From the NCBI RefSeq assembly GCF_932526225.1, contig NC_064039.1, positions 14,590,139-14,650,138 on the forward strand: a DNA stretch of 60,000 bases. The letters run 5' to 3'. The position numbers and the translations under genes were made by a program. This document shows, one piece after another, positions 47,401 through 59,400 of this stretch. Every line of letters begins with the position of its first letter. Positions within the stretch are counted from its first letter, which is position 1. Source of the DNA: Nematostella vectensis (taxonomy: Eukaryota; Cnidaria; Anthozoa; Actiniaria; Edwardsiidae). A model generated the notes under the pieces. It ran no database searches. It worked only from the letters and a program-made list of their open reading frames with translations, and was not told the DNA's origin.

Positions 47401-50400
47401 CTTACAATTTAGTGTCAGATGCATGTTAAAGTAGCAACATATGCTAACAGAGTCTACAGACCATGTAGCATTTCATGGATTTGGAGAGTGCCTTTTCCAT
47501 AGAGGGTGGCAACTTCATAGAGTTACCAATTTACATTAGCATCAAAATACTTCACTATTACATCAACAATCATGCACAGTCACCAGAATAACCTGGGGTG
47601 CTTATGAAGTAGTAAAATGTTATGTTAAGACTAACTGATGATGCAGCTATTTTTATTTATTTTTACATTGAAGAAAATTTTTTTTCTTTTGTTTATTGTT
47701 TCAGATTGTAAAAGTGAGATTGATTAATACATGTTTTGTGTTTAACCTTTTCAGATTGTTCGAACAGAGATTCATTCTGTGTCCTTTGTGCAAGTACGCG
47801 GGTCTGTTCCTGTGTTTTGGAGTCAGCCTGGTTACAAATACCGACCCCCTCCTCGTTTAGACAAAGGTATATTGTGTGATAAGTTTATAGCAGTGCAAAA
47901 TTATGTTGTGTGATTATGGCTGTGTAAAGGGTATGTGATATATGGCGATATTCCTTGTTATATTGAAATATTAATATTATTTTATTGCACTCTCTTATTA
48001 GCCTTTTATATTGTTTTGGCAATTAAAACGGGTTGCAGCATTTGTGTAAATATTTTTCATATTTTATTCCTGTTAATTAAACTTTTGTCTAGAGGTGTCC
48101 CAACAAGAATTACAGTGTACAGAATAATAATTTATGAAATTTTGAGTAAAATACATAATATTGTTTGTATTTAGATGAAATGGATACTCAGGCAGCGTTC
48201 AGACACCACTTTTCACATCAGCTAAGCCTCTATGGAGGAGTGGTAAGACAATGTTTCTAAATGTTGATTTCATCTGTAAAAATATAAACTAGCTCTCTTG
48301 ACAAGATGCTTTTTCAATGACTGATTTGAAAATTACTACCGGAAATAAGTGATTTTCAATTAAACTCATTTTACTAACATCTACATTTGCACTAACTCAA
48401 TCATCACCCTTACATTTCTCTTGTTATCAGGTTGTTGTTAATCTTGTTGATCAGACAGGCAGAGAAAAAGTGAGTGGATGAAGAGTAGTTCCTCTCTGTA
48501 TAAACCTTTTGTTTGAGAAATTTCTCAATCCAACTGTAAAGCTACAATAAGCTGCCACTTCTCAGACCATATGGCCCATGTTGAAGTCTGCTTTCTCATG
48601 AGGTTGGAGAAGGCATATATCTTGTAATCTTAGATAATGTTCAGTTGGAGGTCCCCTCTCTGAAGTTGCTGTGGGTTAACCTGGGAGCCTAATACATTGC
48701 TTGTTCTGTCGTTTGAACTTTGAAATGGCTTAGTCACAGGAGTTTCGTTTCATTTGTTTCAGATTATTAGTGATGTTTTTATGCGTCACATTCTTGCGTA
48801 CAACTGCCCTCTTTTAACTTACATTACGTTTGACTTTCACGAATACTGGTAAGTGTTGTTGCCTTAGGAGAAAGGGGTGGGGGAACATTCCAGCGTACAA
48901 CTGCCCTCTTTTAACTGACATCACGTTCGACTTTTGCATCAAGTTCGACCTTCACAAATACTCGTAAATGTTGTTGCCTTAGAGGGGGAGGGGTGGGGAA
49001 CTTGCTATAAGCATTAATAAGGTAGTCTGACAAAGTCCAAATCTCGTACCCCCAAGAGAAATAACTGTGTTGCCCACATGTACCTTTATGGAGATTCAAT
49101 CGGCTCGTTAAGAGAGGGAGGTAGCGTATACTTATTACTAGCGTACCTTACTTTAGACTGTTTGCCCTTGCCGTTGATTTCGTCTTACTGTATAAACCGC
49201 CCGTTCATGTTGTGTATATCTTGAGTGTTTTTTTATCCATATAGCCGTGGGATGAAGTTTGAAAATGTGTCAGTGTTGGTCGACAGCATCGGTGATGTAA
49301 TCAAGGACATGAGATATTGTTGGTGAGCAAAAAAGTATTACTATAAACCTTCGGTCGTAAACATTGCCTCGTCATACTAACCATCTCGCGCTATTGGATA
49401 AGCAAACGAGTATTTAACCAGTGTGACTGGTTGTTTCCAGGAATACCATAAGATTAAAACCATAGGATTGGAAATTAAAGTGGAATGGGAATTCGAAAGC
49501 AGCACGTGAAAGTGCGTTCTGTCTGACTCTATTCACCCTTTTCTCCTACGAAACCACGATGTGAAAAGATCGAAGACATTTCGAACGCAGATGTATGTAT
49601 TTAGGAAAAACGCAACAAGACGTGTAAAAGCGTTTCACGATGTACAGTGTTTTAGACTAAGCTCATCTTTTTCTAACCACAACACTAAAAGTATTCCAAT
49701 ATTTATGCCTGCTACTAGTTTCAGAATTTTTCGTTGCGTTTTCGCATCTGTCGCCTTCCTTGCATAAACTTTCTTCTTGCTCGTATTGGCCAAACCCGGG
49801 ATCTCTCGTTGTACCTTCAGTCGTTTTTTTTTTTTGCCTAAGCTCTCTTCTTGCTTGTATAGGACACACCACAAATCTCTCGTTGTACCTTAAGTCGTTT
49901 TCTTTGCCTAAGCTCTCTTCTTGCTTGTATAGGACACACCCCAAATCTCTCGTTGTACCTTAAGTCGTTTTCTTTGCCTAAGCTCTCTTCTTGCTTGTAT
50001 AAGACACCCCCCAAATCTCTCGTTGTACCTTCAGTCGTTTTCTTTGCCTAAGCTCTCTTCTTGCTCATACAGGACACACCCCAAATCTCTCGTTGTACCT
50101 TCAGTCGTTTTTTTTGCCTAAGATTTCTTCTTGCTTGTATAGGACGGACCCGAAAGGCATCATTTGTGAACAGCGAAGCGTGTTCAGGGTCAACTGCATG
50201 GACTGTCTGGACAGGACCAATGTGGTGCAGGCCGCCCTGGCCAGACACTTGCTGGAAATGCAGGTAAAAACCAAGCAAACCCTCTACTACCCTAAAGTGG
50301 GACCATTTAGTTTCGTAAAATCACAAGTAATGAGCAACAACAAAAAAAAACAATCAAGGGAAAAAAAATCAATCATCTGAAACCATTTAATTTTGTAAAA

Positions 50401-53400
50401 TCACAAGTGATGAGCTGCGTTTGAAAAATACGTCTTTCAACAGCTTGCATTTGCACACCATGCCGCGATATATTCTACTGGTAAACCATTCTTTCTTTTT
50501 TGTGGTCCTTCGAGAGGGGCTGCGTGTATAATATGAGTAAAGTAAGAGTAAAGAGTAAAGGAGATAAAGAGTAAAATACAGTAAACTGCAAGTGGATGAC
50601 TATATTTGCATTGCCGTTCAATAATATCCCTAGACAGATAGGACCGTTTCCCAGTATTTTGGTGCGAAAGTGAACTGTGAAAGGCCGTGGATTATGTACG
50701 GCTTTTTGCTCGTTTGCTATAAAGTTTGAAGCTCAAACGGGCCGGTTGGAAGGACTTAAGATTTGGATGGAACCAATAAGATGCAAAATGAAGGGATACC
50801 AAACAAACTCTGACCCATCCTCAAATTCCTAGCACAACATCCCCTCCCCTCCCAGCCCCCGAAAACAGCTACACAGCAGTCGACTGAGCAAGTTTAATGT
50901 GCTTTGTGATTTTGTAGCTTCGCAAGCTCGGTAAGCTAATGCCAGACCAAACTCTACCAGCATCCATACGAGCGCCTTTCAAGGAGATGTGGGCAAATAA
51001 TGGCGACGCCATCAGCCGCCAGTACGCTGGGACAGCAGCCCTCAAGGTGACCTTCACCACTCGTGCCAGGGCGCTAACGGTCAGATTCGCAAGGCGCTAA
51101 CACGCATGTCGTGGAAAAACTAGGTGGTCTACTTAAAGGGTTGTGTTTAACAGAGAAATGGATCAACTCGAGTAAAATTTTAGTAGGACGTTTCACTTGA
51201 AAAGGTGTTATTTTGCCGCTTTTTCGGTTTCATCGGAAGGTTTGATCGAGCGAAGGGTTTTCTTAGGTTTATGAAATTTCCGCTTAAATCCACCTAAACG
51301 CGTGCTATGCTGGTTACAGTTTACTAACCAGAAAGATGATTAATGATATGATCTGACGAAGGTTTTTTTTTTCTGTTTGATAACATTTTCGCAGTCAGTT
51401 TAGATTTTTTTTTTTTGATGTTTTGATTTTTTTGGACCTGTGGTCTTAGGGCTGTTCAAATTTACTTTTGATTTTTGTTTTATATTTCCTTTTTGCATTT
51501 TATTCAGGAGAAATATTGACCAAGTAAATGTTCTAGCGCTATTGTTTTTAGGGTGACTTCACTCGGACGGGTGAGAGGAAGTTTACGGGTTTGATGAAGG
51601 ATGGATACAACTCCGCGAACAGGTAAGAAAGGGCGCCTTTTTTAACAATTGAAATCCTTGCCAATATGTCATTCGGCTGTTTTGAATTCAATACTCGATT
51701 GATCTGTTGTAGATATTACTTGAATCGATTCAAGGCAGCCTATCGCCAAACCCTGATAGGTAAGCATCTATGACAATGAGATGAACCTTAGATTGAAGAA
51801 ACTATCTAGGGACGACTTCAAGGGGAGCGTTGCCAAGAAGACTTACTAACGATACCGTAGTCACAAATGGCTTAATTTCGTGTGAAATTCAATGAGTATT
51901 ACATTCGATGACAATAGGTATACTCTAGATTTCAGCGAGTACAAGACCAATACCACACCAAAATCTAAATGGTCCGGATGATTTTCAAGAAAAAACGAAT
52001 TCGAACGCTCCATAACCCCATAATCCTGTAATCAATGTTAAACTAGATAGAATTTTGATTTTAAAACTCGTCTTATTGTTCCAGATATGTAAGGATAAAT
52101 ATAAGACCTCGTTTCTGGCTAAGCGAATAAAACCCCCCATTACTCGACAGGTATTTTTCCCTCGTTGTTTGGAGCAAAACAACTGAAATGTATCAGAGTA
52201 TATTTCACGTCCACCCTGGTAAACCCAGGTCGTAGTCTTGTGTCACTCGTGTCGCTCACGCAAGAAAAAAAAAAACTCAGGGTTTCCGAGGAAGTTTGAC
52301 GTCTCGGACTTTGCACTGTCCGTTGTTGACGTTACTTTCCGCGTTTCCTTTGGTCCTTTCTTGGATTGATTTATTATTGTTCCTTGTTCCGACCCGTATA
52401 CTCCTGCTGCGTGTTTTTCTTGAAAAATAAATACAACAACAACAGCAACAGCAAACGACACCGTCTTCCAGGGTCTCTCGAAGGGGCTTGCATACTTTAC
52501 ATATCATAATAAAAGCAATGATCAGTCACTCCTAGTATTTGCTTCCACCTAAATATATAATAAAGCACGTATATAAAACTCGTTACCCCCCCCCCCCCCC
52601 CCTCGGCTATATGCATTATTTTCTATACCACAGGCTCGTATATAACACTTGTTAACCCTCTCCCCTCGGCTATATGCATTATTTTCTATACCACAGGCTC
52701 GTATATAACACTTGTTAACCCTCTCCCCTCGGCTATGTGCATTATTTTCTATACCACAGGCTCGTATATAAAACTCGTCCCCCCCCCCCCCTCGGCTATG
52801 TGCCTTATTTTCTATACCACAGGCTCATATATAACACTTGTTAACCCTCTCCGCTCGGCTATATGCATTATTTTCTATACCACAGACGTTTTCGCGCCAT
52901 CACCCCAGTCTCTCATAGTCCATTCCTTTAAAGGACAATACCTGTTTGATATGTTTTCTAGATATGATGCTGGGTAACCCTCCGACCGAGGACCTCTCGG
53001 CCCTGATTGACGCGTTGCGGAGTGACGGGCAGGAGGAGGAGCAGTGGACCATGGAGCGCGAGGAGTGCGTGGCGCAGCTCGTTATCCATTGCCAGTGGCT
53101 CTTGCTCTCTCAGTCCGAGGAGTGTCTAGGGGGCTGGGCGCTAGTCGATCCCTTTTTCACGTAGGTGGATTTAAATAAGTAAAGGCAGTGTGTATAACGG
53201 TACTACAGTGGAACCGCCCTTACTCGGGCCTTCAGAAGAAGTCTAGTTATCCTAATCCACGTTATCAAAGTTCCTCTGTATATCGACAATAGCGTACTAG
53301 TCAGGATCTATAATCTTGGCCTAATGATCAACTGTACAAAAAACAATGAAATATAATTGAATGATTTCTGCTCTAACCTAGCAATATGATACTTGCACTA

Positions 53401-56400
53401 ACAGATCACGTGACTTTTTGGGTGTCAAAGTCGTGCGCGCTTTTGGCGGCATAATAACAACAACAAAAAGCAACTTATTTAGGGCTTATTTCCAATTTAA
53501 TATTTATTTTGTTCGTCGTTTTCTGGCGTGACGAGCGCAGTCATTCCTGTGCTTATATTGGCTTCAATTTGCGACCCAAAAAGTCACATGACCAGCTAGT
53601 GCCTTGACATGGCTTGATAACTCTCGATGGTGATGAAACGCAAGCTGCAATTACTGCTTATAAAAGCGCCATTAGTGCACTTACTTTGTTTGCTTCTGTG
53701 TTGCAGTCCCGAGGGCGAGAGCGCAACCCAGGACCAGGACGTGATCCTCCTGCTCACATACCACGCCTACTATGTGGCCAGGTACGGAGTGGCCTCCTTA
53801 TTCGACTCGCCCATGAGACTCGCCCATGCAACTCGCCCATGCGACTCCCCCATGTGACTCTCCCATGCGACTCCCCCATGTGACTCTCCCATGCGACTCC
53901 CCCATGCGACTCCCCCATACGACTCCCCCATGTGACTCCCCCATGCGACTCCCCCATGTGACTCCCCCATGCGACTCCCCCATGTGACTCCTCCATGCGA
54001 CTCCCCCATGTGACTCCCCCATGCGACTCCCCCATGTGACTCCCCCATGCGACTCCTCCATGCGACTCCCCCATGCGACTCCCCCATGCGACTCCCCCAT
54101 GTGACTCCCCCATGCGACTCCTCCATGCGACTCCTCCATGCGACTCCCCCATGCGACTCCCCCATGCGACTCCCCCATGCGACTCCTCCATGCGACTCCT
54201 CCATGCGACTCCTCCATGTGACTCCTCCATGCGACTCCTCCATGTGACTCCCCCATGCGACTCCCCCATGCGACTCCTCCATGCGACTCCTCCATGCGAC
54301 TCCTCCATGTGACTCCTCCATGCGACTCCTCCATGCGACTCCTCCATGCGACTCCTCCATGCGACTCCTCCATGCGACTCCTCCATGCGACTCCCCCATG
54401 CGACTCCTCCATGCGACTCCTCCATGCGACTCCTCCATGCGACTCCCCCATGCGACTCCTCCATGTGACTCCTCCATGTGACTCCTCCATGCGACTCCTC
54501 CATGTGACTCCCCCATGCGACTCCCCCATGCGACTCCCCCATGTGACTCCTCCATGCGACTCGCCCATGTGACTCGCCCATGTGACTCCTCCATGTGACT
54601 CCCCCATGTGACTCCTCCATGTGACTCCTCCATGCGACTCCTCCATGTGACTCCTCCATGCGACTCCTCCATGCGACTCCTCCATGCGACTCCTCCATGC
54701 TACTCCTCCATGTGACTCCTCCATGCGACTCCTCCATGTGACTCCTCCATGCGACTCCTCCATGTGACTCCTCCATGCGACTCCTCCATGTGACTCCTCC
54801 ATGCGACTCCTCCATGTGACTCCTCCATGTGACTCCCCCATGCGACTCCTCCATGCGACTTCTCCATGTGACTCCTCCATGCGACTCCCCCATGTGACTC
54901 CCCCATGTGACTCCTCCATGCGAATCTTCCATACGACCCCTCCATGCGACTCCTCCATGCGAATCTTCCATGCGACTCCTCCATGCGACTCCCCCATGTG
55001 ACTCCCCCAGGCGACTCGCCCATGCGACTCCTCCATGCGACTCCTCCATGTGACTCCCCCATGCGACTCCTCCATGTGACTCCTCCATGCGACTCCTCCA
55101 TGCGACTCCCCCATGCGACTCCTCCATGCGACTCCTCCATGCGACTCCTCCATGCGACTCCTCCATGTGACTCCCCCATGCGACTCCTCCATGTGACTCC
55201 TCCATGTGACTCCCCCATGCGACTCCCCCATGCGACTCCCCCATGCGACTCCTCCATGCGACTCCCCCATGCGACTCCCCCATGCGACTCCTCCATGCGA
55301 CTCCCCCATGCGACTCCCCCATGCGACTCCTCCATGTGACTCCCCCATGCGACTCCCCCATGCGACTCCTCCATGCGACTCCTCCATGCGACTCCTCCAT
55401 GTGACTCCTCCATGCGACTCCTCCATGCGACTCCTCCATGCGACTCCTCCATGCGACTCCTCCATGCGACTCCTCCATGCGACTCCCCCATGCGACTCCT
55501 CCATGCGACTCCTCCATGCGACTCCTCCATGCGACTCCCCCATGCGACTCCTCCATGTGACTCCTCCATGTGACTCCTCCATGCGACTCCTCCATGCGAC
55601 TCCCCCATGCGACTCCCCCATGCGACTCCCCCATGTGACTCCTCCATGCGACTCCCCCATGTGACTCGCCCATGTGACTCCTCCATGTGACTCCCCCATG
55701 TGACTCCTCCATGTGACTCCTCCATGCGACTCCTCCATGTGACTCCTCCATGCGACTCCTCCATGCGACTCCTCCATGCGACTCCTCCATGCTACTCCTC
55801 CATGTGACTCCTCCATGCGACTCCTCCATGTGACTCCTCCATGCGACTCCTCCATGTGACTCCTCCATGCGACTCCTCCATGTGACTCCTCCATGCGACT
55901 CCTCCATGTGACTCCTCCATGCGAATCTTCCATGCGACCCCTCCATGTGACTCCTCCATGCGAATCTTCCATGCGACTCCTCCATGCGACTCCCCCATGT
56001 GACTCCCCCAGGCGACTCGCCCATGCGACTCCTCCATGCGACTCCTCCATGTGACTCCCCCATGCGACTCCTCCATGTGACTCCTCCATGCGACTCCTCC
56101 ATGCGACTCCCCCATGCGACTCCTCCATGCGACTCCTCCATGCGACTCCTCCATGCGACTCCTCCATGTGACTCCCCCATGCGACTCCTCCATGTGACTC
56201 CTCCATGTGACTCCCCCATGCGACTCCCCCATGCGACTCCCCCATGCGACTCCTCCATGCGACTCCCCCATGCGACTCCCCCATGCGACTCCCCCATGCG
56301 ACTCCCCCATGCGACTCCCCCATGCGACTCCCCCATGCGACTCCCCCATGCGACTCCTCCATGCGACTCCCCCATGCGACTCCTCCATGCGACTCCCCCA

Positions 56401-59400
56401 TGTGACTCCCCCATGCGACTCCTCCATGCGACTCCCCCATGCGACTCCCCCATGTGACTCCCCCATGCGACTCCCCCATGCGACTCCCCCATGTGACTCC
56501 TCCATGTGACTCCTCCATGCGACTCCTCCATGTGACTCCCCCATGCGACTCCTCCATGCGACTCCTCCATGTGACTCCTCCATGCGACTCCCCAATGCGA
56601 CTCCCCCATGCGACTCCCCCATGCGACTCCTCCATGCGACTCCTCCATGCGACTCCCCCATGCGACTCCCCCATGCGACTCCTCCATGTGACTCCCCCAT
56701 GCGACTCCTCCATGCGACTCCTCCATGTGACTCCTCCATGTGACTCCCCCATGTGACTCCCCCATGCGACTCCTCCATGCGACTCCCCCATGCGACTCCC
56801 CCATGCGACTCCCCCATGCGACTCCTCCATGCGACTCCCCCATGTGACTCCCCCATGCGACTCCTCCATGCGACTCCTACATGGGACTCCCCCATGTGAC
56901 TCCCCCATGCGACTCCCCCATGCGACTCCCCCATGTGACTCCTCCATGCGACTCCTCCATGTGACTCCTCCATGTGACTCCCCCATGTGACTCCTCCATG
57001 TGACTCCCCCATGTGACTCCTCCATGCGACTCCTCCATGTGACTCCTCCATGCGACTCCCCCATGCGACTCCTCCATGCGACTCCTCCATGCGACTCCTC
57101 CATGCGACTCCCCCATGCGACTCCCCCATGCGACTCCCCCATGTGACTCCCCTATGCGACTCCCCATGTGACTCCTCCATGTGACTCCTCCATGCGACTC
57201 CTCCATGCGACTCCTCCATGTGACTCCCCCATGCGACTCCCCCATGCGACTCCTCCATGTGACTCCTCCATGCGACTCCTCCATGCGACTCCTCCATGCG
57301 ACTCCTCCATGCGACTCCTCCATGCGACTCCTCCATGTGACTCCTCCATGCGACTCCTCCATGTGACTCCTCCATGTGACTCCTCCATGCGACTCTCCCA
57401 TGCGACTCCTACATGCGACTCCTACATGCAACTCCTCCATGCGACTCCTCCATGCGACTCCTCCATGTGACTCCCCCATGCGACTCCTCCATGTGACTCC
57501 CCCATGCGACTCCTACATGCGCCTCCTCCATGCGACTCCTCCATGCGACTACTACATGCGACTCCTCCATGTGACTCCTCCATGCGACTCCTCCATGCGA
57601 CTCCTCCATGCGACTCCTCCATGTGACTCCCCCATGCGACTCCTCCATGCGACTCCTACATGTGACTCCCCCATGCGACTCCTCCATGCGACTCCTACAT
57701 GTGACTCCCCCATGCGACTCCCCCATGCGACTCCTCCATGCGACTCCTCCATGTGACTCCCCCATGCGACTCCTCCATGCGACTCCTCCATGTCACTCCA
57801 TGAAAACCTGGAAAATTCGCAATTCGAGATAGAGAAAGAAGACACAATTTCTTACAATGGCCATCGGTTCCTTATATTCCCAACTGATTTTTGAAACACA
57901 AATAACGTAAGGCCAAAATGCACATATCCAAATTTTTGCTTTTTAAGATTTTTTTCCCTTGATCATTCTTGCGCTATGTATGAGCTCAGGGACGAAAAGC
58001 TCAAATTTAAAAGACACTTTACAAAAAGTCGCATAAATTTTAAAAAGTAGCATTTTATATTTTGTTTGTTATTACTCACTAAGTACTTAGAGAAATTTTC
58101 CGCCTTATTAGATCTGAAATGAGCTTATTTTAAGCGTTAAGTCATGTTTCTCCTCGAACTACTAATATTTTTGCTGAAAGTTATTGCAGCATGTGATGTC
58201 GGATGATCCCTTATATGCTAGTGTAGACGTTCTTGTCTTTCATTCATTTGAAGGGAACAGTACATGGGAAGGAGAGTATCCCCTTTATATCTGTAGCCGC
58301 GTGGAGCCTTATTTTCGTCCGATCTCTTTTCTCATCGCCTTCTAAGTGTAGCCATGTGAGGTATTTTTTTTGTCTGTTTCCTAGCTATGACGATGAAGCT
58401 GAGCAGATAACTCAGTATGAACGAATCGCGATCGAAGATGTGGAGAAAATCGAGATCGGTAAGCTAATAGTATGATGTAGGATTTATTATTGATTTGTCG
58501 TGATAACTGAATTTTTTTAAATTTGTTAGGGCTTTCAAGATCCTTATATTTGTTTGAAATATTTGTTTGAAATTGAGTATGATTGGTCAATATTTCTTTG
58601 TTTGTGATTGGTTAATTCGACATATCCTGTGCTTAAGTAGTTTATGATTGGTTAGTTTGACCCCCAATGTCTACTACTGGTCATGTTACTTTGTTTACTC
58701 TTGGCGTCCAGTCGAGCGCTCTGCATTCCGTGAGTGGTTGGCATTACATGCTCTTTGCTTTATTTTTCTGTGATTGAATGGTTTGACATTTTAATTGTCT
58801 GTGATTGTTTGGCTTGACCTGTTGATTAAATGTGATTGGTTGGTTTGACATATTCTGTGCTTTAAATTTCTGATTGGTTCGTTTGACTCATTAATTATTT
58901 GTGATTGGTTGGTTTGACATGTTAATTATCTGTGATTGGCTGGTTTGACTCAGGGTTTGAGCCGCACTTCAACACGCGATACCTGTTCATCCGCGTGCAC
59001 TTCAAGATACAGGGTGTCAGCGGTCACTTTCACACATTGAGGACTATCCAACACCGCACTCCGGAAGAGGCCAAAGGTATGTTCTCCGAGAGGGACCTTG
59101 AAATTTACCCCATGGAAAAGGCCAATGGTATTTTCTTTGAAAGAAACATTGGAATTTTTTTACCATGGAAGAGGCCAAAGGTATGTTCTTTGAGAGAAAC
59201 ATTTGAATTTTTTCCATGGAAGAGGCCAAAGGTATGTCTCCGATAGGGACCTTGAAATTTACCCCATGGAAGGCCAATGGTATGTTTTCTGAGAGAAAAA
59301 TTGGAATTGTTCCCATGGAAGAAGCTAATGGTATGTTCTTTGAGAGAAATATTGGAATTTTTCCCATGGAAGTGGCCAAATGTATGTTCTGCAAGAGAGA

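Noticed and set aside
53754-57479. Very long minus-strand open frames (1114, 1029, 527, 354, 300 aa) with a repeating ESHGGVAWRSRM motif
   Set aside because: They are translations of the 13-base array in three frames (39 bases = 13 residues), all open at once, and they lie antisense within an INPP5F intron. No start context or unique sequence supports a gene.
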